Shown here in pieces: positions 12,246 through 23,300 of a DNA stretch of 64,000 nucleotides (position 1 is the first letter of the stretch; each line of letters starts with the position of its first letter). The notes under the pieces were generated by a model. The model saw only the letters and a program-made list of their open reading frames with translations, was not told where the DNA came from and did not search any database. The translations under genes and the position numbers were made by a program. This DNA is from Nymphaea colorata. Taxonomy: Eukaryota; Streptophyta; Magnoliopsida; Nymphaeales; Nymphaeaceae. Location: NCBI RefSeq assembly GCF_008831285.2, contig NC_045138.2, forward strand, positions 21,113,934 to 21,177,933. Reading direction: 5' to 3'.

Positions 12246-13740
12246 TCTAAATTAAACCATGATAAATACAAATGTCAATAGTTCCAATAGAATCCAATGT
12301 AATGTAAGGAGATTCGATTATGCCGACAACTTGACGAGAAAATCAGATTTAATTGGGAGTCAGATTCAACTTTGTTGTAAGGGCTGAACTCTAGTTTCAG
12401 AATTTTAATAAAAATTGAAATATAATTTTTCAAAATTTTATATAAATTAAACTAAAACTTGTAAAATTTATAAATAAAACTTTTATTTTTTTTTTAAATC
12501 CAAGAGCGGGATGCCCCCAGCCTCCACATCTTCGTGTGTGTTTGTGTGTCTTATATAGATTGACCAATCTCTTCAAACTGTAATTTTTGGAAAGCATTTT
12601 GAAATAATACTTTTGTGATTCGGAAGAAAAATGCGTATGGACCGAATATGATAAAAACGAAGGTTGGTTTCGTCGTTTTTATCGGTGGCGGAATCCGATT
12701 CCCGCCGGCCTTTTTATCAGGTTCTTCTAGGTGGCCCTGACTGATCCGCCGATGAAAGAGACTGCGATCAGGGAACAAGAGGAAGGAAGGAAAGAAGGAA
12801 GAAGATCCAAAATGTATCGGATGCAGACAACCCACATGGAGAATTGCAGGAAAATTAATCGAGCAGGCGATAGGTCGGTACTCGGTAGTACTGGACGCTG
12901 CAAATGAAACGCTCGATCTCTCTCTACTCGGTCTGTGAATCACATGCGGTCCATGGTGGGGAAGGGGGGGCGCTCTGCTTTGTCGCCTGCCGCTGCAGTA
13001 ATGGCGGAGCTACGCGATAAACGAGTACTGCGTGAGGGAGGACGTCGCCGAGGAGCTAGCGGGAAGGGATGACGACAAGAGGGGAGTCGCCGAGTCGATA
13101 ACTAAGGAGCAGATCATATCAGCAACTGTGGCTGGACCTGTACTCGACCTGGGGACTCAGCAATAGAGAAGGGTACTGCGGAAGGGGGGGAGAAGAAGAG
13201 CCGGGAAAAAGAGAATGAGCCAAGGGGGGAGAAGAAGGAGGGGCAGCAGCAGGTCCCCCCCGGAAATGGCGCTGACACAGACCTGATGTGGAAGGGCATT
13301 ACTGTTCGATGATGCTCTCAGAGAGGGAGGGGAGAATGGTGTGGAAGCTCTCAAGGCCGCAACTAGTCATTAATGGCTTCCCTCTCCTTTTCTCTATCTA
13401 ACTGTGCGGCGTCTGCAAATTGCTGACAGCGATTGCATGATTGAAAGGGAGAGGGAGAGAGAAGGTAGGGTCGGGGGATATGGTAAAAAGTGGGGGAGGG
13501 ATGATGTTAACAACCAACCAACGAGGGAATGCAATTCTCGACTGCGATAATGGCGAACAGAGACAAGGCAGAGCCATCCACCATGTCCCTTACCAGATGC
13601 CAAAGCAGAGACATAAAGCAGAAACCGATGGCTACGGCGACTATAAATGCTTTCTTCCGCGCTCCTCTTTCTCTTTCTCTTTCTCCCCACAAACAAATTA
13701 AGGGCAAAGGGGCGCACTGATAAGTGATAAGAACTCACCA
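12246..13740. other. Intergenic DNA with a moderately GC-rich purine/pyrimidine island
   Basis: From about 12640 to 13720 the base composition rises, with GGGGAGAAG-type purine tracts and a (CTCTTT)n run near 13663-13690. Several overlapping ORFs up to 130 codons exist on both strands, but none resembles a known protein and most are low complexity (Ser/Pro/Phe or Arg/Lys). It could be a promoter or untranslated region of an unrecognised transcript. Confidence 0.35.
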
Positions 13741-15037
13741 AATTTTAGTTTTGATGTGTAGTTCCAGTTTTGTGAGTTGAGAAACTTAGGTCAATAAAGT
13801 TAAAATAGTTAATCATAGTTCATAGATTTATGGATTCCTCTGTCCAAGATTGGACAGGGAAATCCTTCGGCCTCTCACAAGATGCATTGCATTGAAAGAA
13901 ATTCACTCAAGCTTTCCTTGAAATATGGTAACTATGCAGAAATCTTACTTTTTATCTGCCTCACTTACTTTTTATTATATGTAATTTGGTGAAATGAAGA
14001 TGATATGCAAAAGAAATTGTCAAGTTGTTAGGAGTGACATATGTATCTATGAAGATGAACATACTAACTTATGCCATCTATGCTTATTCAAAGTTATGCC
14101 ATAGCATTTATTTTTTTGCAAAATGTGAATGAACATATGTTTACGAGTTTTTAATCAAATTAGAATCACTTGTTATGACAATTTCTTGGCCAATGTTACA
14201 ACTGCTCACTCATATTTGACAAAAATCCCCAAAAACGAGTCTTCGCCAGTGTTACTTGGGGGCGTTTGATTATTATGGAATTAAAACGCATGGATTTGAT
14301 GTGGGTCACACTTTTACTAACGTGGTAAAAAGATCAAATGGTAAAATTAATGGTTCATCAAACGAATGATTCTAAGTCAGCCTTAAGGTCCATATTTAAA
14401 ATCCTTATTTTATTTTTTTTTGGCATTAAAAAAATAGTTGGTTTTAAATTCGAAAGAGTGGGCCTGATCTTAAATCCACAATTTTCAAAATCCTAATAAA
14501 GTTTATCTAAATGCCCTGTTATTTTTTTGTTACTTGAAAGGGCAATGAGTATTTACCATCGTACGTTGGTGTGTCTGAATGTTCAATTTTCAAAATTTTA
14601 TATTTTTTAATTCAATTAATGGCATGCACCAATAAAAAAACTAACTATATAAAAAATACTTTGATTTTCCGGTTGTCAAATTCTGGTGCAATATGAAGCA
14701 GTTCATGTTCCCGGCCGTCAAATACAGAATTAATTAGCATTTACATCTACCATTTAATTTAATGCATATCCTTTATTAAGTAATTACTAATAACGCTTTA
14801 TGTTGGTTGCTGGGGCAAACAAATCATGTTACACGAATATTAAGCAGATTTAAATCAAACAACATTATGTATAGTAATTTAACCTTAAATATATGATCTT
14901 AAGAGCGATTTGATGAGAAACAGAGATTACATTAATTAGTCATTTTTCTACTTTAATAATATTTTTTAATAACCAAAACATGAACTGCTCTAGCGTCAAA
15001 TTTGTGATGGTAGCAAAATCAAACTCTCATATTTGTG

Positions 15038-15074
<37 letters not shown>

Positions 15075-15483
15075 CAATCTAATGAACAACCATATTAGTT
15101 CAATCCATTATAGTTGCATCATGAATTTTGACTGCTCCAACTATGTTCACTTTCCCTTATCGAATATTATTTGCTATTGTACTGTCCAAACAACCCCTCT
15201 TATTGGAAGGGGTTAGAACGAAAATACCTTTTTCTACTTCTACACCCACGAAAACTCCTTTCCAGATTTTGCATTCAATTGTGGGAATATGATAATTTCA
15301 TTCATGAATTATTAGATAAGATAGATTAATTAAATATAAATAAAAAATAAAAGCCATCGAGTCACCTTTACCAAGATCTTCAGCCTATCCCGAAACCGGT
15401 AAAACATTATATTACAAGTAATTTTCTATTCTATTGAATGACACCTGCTTAGGCCTATACAAGGAACAAGAAAGGAAGAAAGG

Positions 15484-15519
<36 letters not shown>

Positions 15520-15935
15520 TGCAGATAAAATATGTTACCAGATAGTTAAAAATTAAAAATATATAGCTAGAGTTGATGGCATTTTTAACCATTTTGTCAT
15601 GTATACAAGAGAGATCGAGACATGTTCCAACATCTACCCATACAGCACATTCTTGATTGGCCCCATTTGTTACACAAGAGACAGTGGCATGAAAAACCAA
15701 CAAGAGGAGGGGCCAACTATATATGTAAAAGCATTCCCCCACTGGTCCATTTGATGTTGTTTGTTCTAATCTCTTCCAAAGATGTTTTAGCATGCATTGA
15801 ATGAGATCAGATGCAGAAAAACAGATGTTGGGATGCATGAACTCTCCTTTCCCTTGCCATGAAACCCACAAATTAATTTAGTTGATTGCCGCGCCTTAAC
15901 TTGGCCAATATGGGTAGTTTGGCAGCAAGTACATT
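13741..15935. other. Intergenic DNA with microsatellites and a possible small MITE
   Basis: A GGGCGTTTGAT word near 14261 and ATCAAACG near 14357 are inverted and about 95 bp apart, like the ends of a tiny MITE. (AT)n runs occur at 15040-15070 and 15487-15516. No exon was recognised. Confidence 0.4.
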
Positions 15936-16848
15936 CATTCTGGAAGCATCCCATGAATCTACCAAAAAAATTACGGCATATTCATATGACACGAACTAGT
16001 ATCGTATGAATATACTACAATTTTTAAAACAAATTCATGGATGACATACGAATCATTGTTAAAGTGTTCCATGAATCTACCAACAAAATTGCGGCATATT
16101 CATATCACACACACTAGTATCATATGAATATACTCTAATTTTTAGAACATATTCATAGATGACAAACAACTCATTCTGGAAGTGTTCCATGAATCTACCA
16201 AAAAATTTGTGGCATATTCATATGACACGAACTAGTATAGTATGAATATGCTACAATTTTTAGAACAGATTCATGGATGACGTATAATTTTTAGAACAGA
16301 TTCATGGATGACATACGACTCATTCTGAAAGTGTTCTATGAATCTACTAACAAAATTGCGGCATATTCATATGACACGAACTAGTATCATATGAATATAC
16401 TCTAATTTTTAGAACAGATTCATAGATGACAAACAACTCATTCTGAAAGTGTTCCATGAATCTACCAACAAAATTGCGGCATATTCATATGACACGAACT
16501 AGTATCATATGAATATACTCTAATTTTTAGAACAGATTCATAGATGACAAACAACTCATTCTGGAAGTGTTCCATTAATCTATAAAAAAAATTGCGGCAT
16601 ATTTATATGACACAAACTAGTATCATATGAATATACTCCTATTTTTAAAACAAATTCATAGATGACATACGACTCATATATACTCCTATTTTTAGAACAA
16701 ATTCATAGATGACATACGACTCATTTTGAAAGTGTTTCATAAATCTACCAAAAAAATTCCGGCATATTTATATGACACGAGCTGAACAAGTATTGTATAA
16801 ATATACTCCAATTTTTTCAAACAAATTCATAGATGACAAATGACCGCT
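15936..16848. repeat. Tandem array, 118-bp unit, about 7 copies
   Basis: The anchor CATTCTGGAAGTGTTCC or a variant starts at 15936, 16054, 16172, 16321, 16439, 16557 and 16722. Spacing is 118 bp except where small internal duplications add 31 bp (before 16321) and 47 bp (before 16722). Copies are about 85-97 percent alike by eye. Each unit carries ATTCATATGA and TCATATGAAT as inverted arms around a short loop (CACGAACTAGTA). The edges fade into unique DNA. It is a minisatellite or short satellite block; function unknown. Confidence 0.93.
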
Positions 16849-17035
16849 TAATGCTTTGGCAGGTTGTAGATCTTTGGCTGAAGGACCCAAAAAAAAAAAC
16901 CCAAAAAGATTCTTAGAACTATTGTGTTGGAGCAAGGGAAGAAGTTGGTTTGTATACTCATCAATCATCTGTTCTTCTTTTGTTCTTCTACACAAGAAAG
17001 TTGCTTTTGACATCGTTGCACTGCAACTTCACGGG

Positions 17036-17456
17036 TAGGAACGTCAATAAGTCGAAGTGCATCACATGCATGACTGAATTGCTTTAAGAAAGGTCGGATA
17101 TGGAAAAATATCCAACATCCCATGGAGAAATCGGATCATGTTCAGATCTAATAAACGGAGACTTGGTTTGAAATGAATATTCGATTGGATTCGTATTCAG
17201 ATTCATTTTCAAACAAATATTCTAGATCAAATTGTCCACACTTTTTGAAGTCAGTTGTACCATATCATAATGCGGTTCGGATTATATAAAAGTCTGATTC
17301 GGGGGTCAGATGTGAAAACAGAAATCGGGTTCGGGTCAGATTCAGATTGGGAATTTAAAAATCGGTTGATATATGATGTAAACATCTCTTTATTTGTATA
17401 CTAATCGAAATTTAAATCCGAATATGTGAATATCTGATAATGTTGGGTACGTCCTA
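17036..17456. repeat. Dispersed TAGGGATGTC-family repeat, copy 3
   Basis: Starts TAGGAACGTCAAT and ends GTACGTCCTA as inverted termini. The interior has repeated GGATTCG and CAGATTC words like the other copies. No convincing target duplication is visible. Confidence 0.6.
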
Positions 17457-17714
17457 TTTGTCTACATAGCATAAAACTCCAAGGCTAGTACAGACGTATT
17501 CATACTTTGGCTTGTCATGAGTTGCAAAATCTGGCTGTTTTCTTGACAGGTAAAGCCCAACTCATCTCCCTTTCACAATCGAGCAAAGGTCACATGCTTT
17601 GCACTTTGACTCGGACATCCCGGCCTCAACAATTTTCTCCTCTCCTATTTAAAAATTTGAGACTTTGTATCTCAATTCAAACACGATGGTAATAAAGAAT
17701 ACGTCTGTACATAA

Positions 17715-17975
17715 TCAGAGTCGAGCTCTGTCAGTTCAACTCGACTCGACTCATATATAGCTAGGCTGGAGCTCGAATCGAGCTGCACAAGGTGAACTAG
17801 TTCAAGTTCGTCCACCAACTCCCCATTTGACTTGAAGTTTGAAAAGTACAAAGTCGACTCGTCTATAAGATCAAGGTCTCTGTTAAGCTCGAGTTCGACT
17901 CGTTACAAACGAGTAGAGCTTAACCGAGCAAGTTTGAGTCAAACTCGAATTGGCTCGACTCATTTAGAAAATGAG
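17715..17975. repeat. GAGCTCGA-rich degenerate repeat
   Basis: Many variants of CTCGAGT, GAGCTCGA and CGACTCG on both strands, a composition unlike the neighbouring AT-rich DNA. Such motif-dense blocks are common as decayed small transposons in plants; no ends were identified. Confidence 0.5.
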
Positions 17976-17989
17976 TGAGATAGAGAGAG

Positions 17990-20399
17990 CAGATGCAGCC
18001 AAAGGGACTGGGGGCGTTTAACATTGAACCTAATTTTGGACAGAAGGCGGGTCACACCCACATGCCCGCACATATGCGGGAGGTCTTTGTTGGTGCCTCC
18101 ATGAAAAAGAAAACAAGGGATCTAAAAGAGGAGGACAAGGCGAATACCATAAAAGCGATGTGGTGGGTGCCCCCAACAACAGCACATGAATGGGCAGATG
18201 GGCCCCTGAAAAGGCTGACCCACCACCCTCCTAGGCCCCAGCCCATGAGAGAGAAAAAGATGAGACCCAGCTGTCGCCAGCCATGGCCGCCCGCGTACCC
18301 TTTCAATCCACAGAGATCAGAAAGAGGGAGAGAGACTTTTTTGGAACTCAGAGGCTCGATGGGGAGACGACGGCCGGATCTCTATCTCTCTGGTCAAGGC
18401 TGGCTGTCCTTGACAGGCATTGCCATCACTCGCCCGCCACAGCTTTTCGCTTCTTTTGTTTCTCCCTTGTTATGATGCCAACCTTCCATTCCCAACAACG
18501 TCCCTTTCATCAACACTTTGGAGAGAGAGGGATTGTCTGTTTTCAAAAATTAGCAAAAGAAATTCGCTTCTTTCTTGAGAGAAACATCTGGCGCATCTAA
18601 TGATTCCATTTTGAAGCAGGTCCTCCTGAAAATCCCAGTTAAGAATCAGGCTTTAGTTTCCCCCCAATCAAGGATGGATGGGACGACCTTGAAGCGTTGC
18701 AGGAAAGCAGGTTGAATCAGCCGAAACCATCAATCCATTTCATCTTCAGATGTTCTGGAAAATTTTCTTCTTCTTAATTATTATACATAGAATTTGTCAG
18801 AGATTATTTTTAGAATAATGTTTTGCAGGAGCTTGGCTGGCTGCAGAGAAGGAGAAGTGGGGAGTTCCCGGAACGCTGCTCATTTGGGTTGTCGACCCGA
18901 CCTCCTCTTCTCATGATGTGCTTCACGATCCCCACCGCCGCGACCACCACCACCACCGTCAGACCAGAAGCGGCCGGCCGGCCGGCCATAAAGGAAGAAA
19001 CAGGGAAAGGGCAGAAGAAAAAAGAGGGAACCAATGAGTCAGAGGGATGTTTGTATAAAGGGAATAAAATGATGGCCCCTCGAAAAGACTGTCTTTTTAA
19101 GAGCACAAACTCCCAAGTTGAGTGAGTTGAGCCTTTTAGAGGTTGAATGGTATTGCATGGTGAGCAGGCAAAGGGCGTGTGAGGAAGGGAGACGATTCGT
19201 GGGAGAAATCATGAAGGGGGAAAGAATCTGATGAGAGAGAGAGAGAGAATATGATGGAGTCTGCCATAAAATTGAGCAAAATGTCCACCACCAGAATCAT
19301 GGCTTCCAGAAGGGCTTATAATTGCCGTCCTTTTTAATACTTTAAACAAAGAAAAAGCCCATCTGTAATAATTTAGTTTAAAGGAAAAACAGAGACGAAG
19401 GTTGGCACTGCGCGTTCAGTAGCATCTCGGTACTGTAATAGTAATCAATACGCGCGCAAGAAACCGGTTCCTGCCTCCTTTTGTCTTAGCTAGAGCCAGA
19501 CATAGCATCTTCATTTTCAGAGAAAAAGAGAGAGAAAATCATAATTCTTCTTCTTCTTGCTCCTGCAACAGTAACAAACAAGGCTTCCATTAATGGAAGA
19601 GTCTGCCACTCAAGAATCAAGATGCAGAGATGGGGAGCGCTTTTCCATGTTGGGTAAAGTTTCTTTCTTCAATTCATGCATTCATCCACTTTACAATATC
19701 AAGACCAGCAGAGCATATTAAGAAAAACGAACATAAAAAGAAAAAAGAACGAAGATATTCAAAAACTCGCCCTCCACTGCCGGGATCACCATCTCCCACT
19801 CTTCATCCTCCCCCTCCTCCCAAAAATTCTCCTCTTTTTTTCCTTGCTCCTATCTAAATCTATACAAGAAGAAAAGCAAGCCCAAAGCTTGCTTCCCCTT
19901 TAATCAAAACTTCTAATCAAGAGAAAAGAGTAACAAAGAAAGTAAGCAATCCCGCAAATTGAACCCAAAAACCAGAAAAATATGAAAAAAACAAAGGATT
20001 TTTACTCTTTCTTCCTAAACTGCGAATCTCGATATATGTTGTTTTTAACGTTATTCTCATTTCTTTTTTTACGTCGATCTATTCTCTATGTTGACTCTCT
20101 CTCTCTGCAGCTAGCCATAGCTTGCCAGCCATGTATACATCTTTGGCAATAAACAATAATAATAATACTAAGAAAATACCAAGCGACAACCAAGCAAGCT
20201 TCCTCTCCCTCCCTCATCTTCCTGATTCTGCGACGTATCCGGAATGGCGGGGGCCGGTTGCAGAGGAGGTGGAGGTGGCGGAAGAGATGGGGGCTCGGCC
20301 ATTCTATCTCTCTAGTCTTGTTTCTTTACTCCCCTGCCCTCTTTCTGTTCTTTTTTTTTTGCCTTAATGGGGAGGAGGTTGGCTATTGTTTTGTGTGGT
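17990..20399. other. GC-richer flank downstream of the BPS1-like gene
   Basis: Mixed-composition DNA with GA/CT tracts and several ORFs of 60-160 codons on both strands, none resembling a known protein. On the minus strand this is where the BPS1-like 3' UTR would run (20399 downwards). An (AC or CACCAC)-rich patch is at 18935-18960. Confidence 0.35.
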
Positions 20400-21431
20400 C
20401 TACCGCTGCCGCCGGGTGCAGATGTCGAGGAGCTTCTTCCTGCCCTCGACGATCTCGTCGAAGAAGTCGTCCAGCTGCGCCACCACGGCCTCCAGCCCGG
20501 CCTTGAACGACCCGAAGCACTCCCTGAGCGTCTCTACCTTCTCGGAGACGGCCGACACCGCCGTATCGGCTTTCCCCTGAGCCCGCAGGTCCAACAGCGC
20601 CCAGATGTCGTCCATCACCGCCTGAGATCGCCTCAGCTCGTAGAGGAGGATCGCCGGCGGCCTCGCTCCTCCACCGCCGCCGATGCGCTCGATCTCTGCC
20701 GCCGCCCGGCGGTGAAGCCCCGAACCGAAGCAGAGACAGCAGCCTTCCTCTTCCTCCTCAGGCGAAGAGCACCCGCCCATGGAGGCGCCAGAGCCGGAGG
20801 GAGGAGAGTAGTGGGCGAGGCCCCAGAGTAGGAGGATGAGGAGGAGGGAGCTGGCGTTGCTCATGGCGAAGAGCACACCTCGGAAGCCGTTGAACTTGCC
20901 GGCCGAGCCAACGCGGCGGCCCTCGAAGCGGACGAGGTCGCCGATGCGGGCGTCGACGAGGGCTTTGTTGTCCTCCTCAAGGCTAACGGCCTCCCGCCGG
21001 CAGCCGGAGATGCTTCGCATGACCTGTCGGCAGAGGGCGGGCGCGGAGGCGGAGGACCACCACCGGCCGTCGGTCATGAGCGGCAGGGCGGCCTCCACGG
21101 CGGCCTGGTATCCCTCGAGCCCCGAGGCCGCCGACTTGAGGACGTGGCAGGCGCTCCACAGCTTGGCGCTCTCGTCCATGTAGTCGTCCAGCCACTTGTC
21201 CCCAGCAGGCAGCCGCAGGCTCTGCACCAGCCGCACGAGCTCCCCGTGCAGCGACCGCAGCAGCCCCAGCGCCTCGTTCACCCATCTCGCGCTCATGAAG
21301 CAGTCGTCGTCGTCGTCCTCCCCCCCTCCCACTCCGCCGCCGCATCCCCTCCCCTTCGACGCTATGCTCTCCTCCAGATCCTCCATCCCTCTCCTCAGCT
21401 TCGCATAGAATCCACTGATCGACGCTTCCAT
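20400..21431 (-). CDS. BYPASS1-like (BPS1/ROH1-type) protein, single exon
   Basis: 343 codons without introns. The N-terminus MEASISGFYAKLRRGMEDLE and the segment GLLRSLHGELVRLVQSLRLP, then KWLDDYMDESAKLWSACHVLK, follow the plant BPS1-like family. A hydrophobic stretch, FRGVLFAMSNASSLLLILLLWGL (about residues 184-206), matches the conserved FNGFRGVL(Y/F)AM...LLLxLLWGL block and is probably a membrane or membrane-associated segment. The C-terminal part is helical, with EKVETLRECF and LDDFFDEIVEGRKKLLDICTR. Arabidopsis BPS1 limits a root-derived mobile growth-arrest signal; the biochemical role of the family is unknown. The CDS is much more GC-rich than its surroundings. The start is the first ATG and fits family N-termini. 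Family assignment is from recall. Confidence 0.88.
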   Translation of the reverse strand: MEASISGFYAKLRRGMEDLEESIASKGRGCGGGVGGGEDDDDDCFMSARWVNEALGLLRSLHGELVRLVQSLRLPAGDKWLDDYMDESAKLWSACHVLKSAASGLEGYQAAVEAALPLMTDGRWWSSASAPALCRQVMRSISGCRREAVSLEEDNKALVDARIGDLVRFEGRRVGSAGKFNGFRGVLFAMSNASSLLLILLLWGLAHYSPPSGSGASMGGCSSPEEEEEGCCLCFGSGLHRRAAAEIERIGGGGGARPPAILLYELRRSQAVMDDIWALLDLRAQGKADTAVSAVSEKVETLRECFGSFKAGLEAVVAQLDDFFDEIVEGRKKLLDICTRRQR

Positions 21432-23300
21432 CTTCTTCCCCTTCTTCTCTCTCTCTCCTTTTCCAGACTCCTCCTCCCCTTCTCTCCTCTTCCCTCGACT
21501 GTATTGGATTCGATCCTCTTCTCAGTCGCCTCGCTCTCTCCTCTATCTACAGAGGAAGACAGTCGGGATGGGGAGGATGGAGAGGCAGTGGGGTGGATGG
21601 GCTTCGGCTGCGGAGAGCTCGTAATTATAGGGAGGGAGGAGGAGATTGGATTGCGGGGAGGATTGGAGGAAAGAGCGTGCATGCATGGAAGTAATGATGA
21701 GTGTCGCCCATGGGGGAGGAGGGAGGGAGACGATTGAGAATCTTGGTATTGTTTTAAAAAGGAGAGGGAAGGAAACCCAGTTCTCTAATGATGGTTTTTC
21801 TCCTTTTCTTCTCTCTCTCTCTCTCTGTCTAGATGGGATTTTCCTCCTTTTTCTTTCCTCTTTTTCTGTTTCTTCGGTTTCTGGAAGGGAGGGGAAGGGA
21901 TGACAGCGATGGTGGTGGTAGTGCTGCTGCTCCTGCTCCTGCTGCCGGTGGTGGTGGTGGTGAGGTTCAAGATTTCTCAGGTTGGTGGACGAGGAAGGAA
22001 TGATGGTAGTTTATGGGGAGGAGAGAGAGAGGCAGAGGGTTTTTGACCGGCCGGAGTTTCGAAGAGAGATCATGGAGATTCTGGTTGGACGTCGGGCAGA
22101 GGGAAAAATTGATCGAGGGAAAAAGGAAGGTGGGGGAGAGAGGAATGTGGGGTTGGACGTCCTGGCTGGGGAAGATCAGAGGGGAAGGGGCGAGGGCTTG
22201 TTTTTTCCTTTTGATTCTGCCTGCCTGCCTGCCGGAAACAATTAAATGTGTGCCGAGGGGTGAGGAGGGGACCCACCCCAAATCATGCCCCCGTTCTGTG
22301 GGGCCCTGCCCGAGCCTACTCTGCATCTCCACCGTCCATTGCTTGCGTTCAACGGTGAGAGATTCAGAGTTGTACATGCGTGTTGTAGGGTCGGATGAAG
22401 AATATATGCTCGAGTGTCTCTCCAGCCGGCCAGCCAGCCAAAGGGAAAGAGAGAGAGAGAAGGAGAGGCTTCTGTACTTGGGTATTTGTAAAATTTCACA
22501 AAGTGGGGATTGACTGAAAGTGGGGTTTGTGATGGAATGTGTGTGAACGTAGCGCCTTTTTAGGCTTTTAGTTCGAAGAAGATGAAGAAGGAGAGGAAGA
22601 AGAAAGAGGAGGAAGGAGGAGAAGAAGGGAAAAGAAAATAGTTGGAAAAAGGAAAAGTTGGTGTATCGGCATTATGAGGAAGATACATGATGATGATGAT
22701 GGTCTTTTTGGTGTTTTTGGTGGTTGGTATTGCCACTCTGCCCCCCTTCTCATCCTTCCTCTTCCCCTTTCTCTGTCTTTGTTCCTCTGAGATTCCATTC
22801 CATGTGAATTTCGAAATAATTTACAATAATTGCTCCTTTTTTGTAAATGGTGTTAATTTCTTGTCTCTGCCATCTTGTGAGGAGAGTGATGGGGATGGAG
22901 CTGTCTCCCTCTCTCTCTCTTCCTTCTTCTCTGCTCTTTGAGTGGTTGCAGCCCTGCGCCTGGATTTTAGCTCAAGGACAGGAAAAGCCCTTTATTTCGG
23001 GGAAGGTTTCTTGACTCGAGCAAAGGAGAGAAGAGGGGAGGGGAAGTTGTAGTCGATGAGGCAGAGGAAGTGGCCCTCAGCATTAGATTTGACAGGGAGG
23101 TTGGGCCCCCACCATGGGAATTGTTTATGCGAATGTTCTTTGTTTTCTGAACTCCTTAATTAATAAGGAAGCAGGAGTTTCGAGAGAAGCAAAGGCGGGG
23201 GGACTCTCTGGTCCTTTCTCTCTTTCTGGTCGAAGTGAGAACATGGAAGACTGGTTGGTTGCTGCTTGAATGAATCCTTTTCTTCCCTCCTTTCTCTTTT
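21432..23300 (-). promoter_or_regulatory. Promoter and leader region of the BPS1-like gene (broad)
   Basis: The upstream side of the gene is strongly purine/pyrimidine biased: long CT/TC or GA runs at about 21436-21535, 21805-21830 and 22560-22640. On the minus strand a TATA-like CTATAATTAC lies at 21621-21630, about 190 bp from the ATG. GA/CT repeats are frequent in plant core promoters and leaders. No transcription start can be fixed from the sequence. Confidence 0.35.

Noticed and set aside
12551-13741. Protein-coding gene in the purine-rich island
   Set aside because: Frames on both strands are of similar length and low complexity with no splice-consistent or family evidence.
17993-18475. 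160-codon frame (+) in the GC-richer flank
   Set aside because: Low-complexity basic and Pro-rich sequence, overlapping equally long frames on the other strand, no known domain.
20367-20831. 154-codon frame (+) antisense to the BPS1-like gene, and the 197-codon frame at 21144-21737
   Set aside because: Antisense shadows of a GC-rich real gene; composition (Arg/Ala/Pro) is the mirror of the coding strand.
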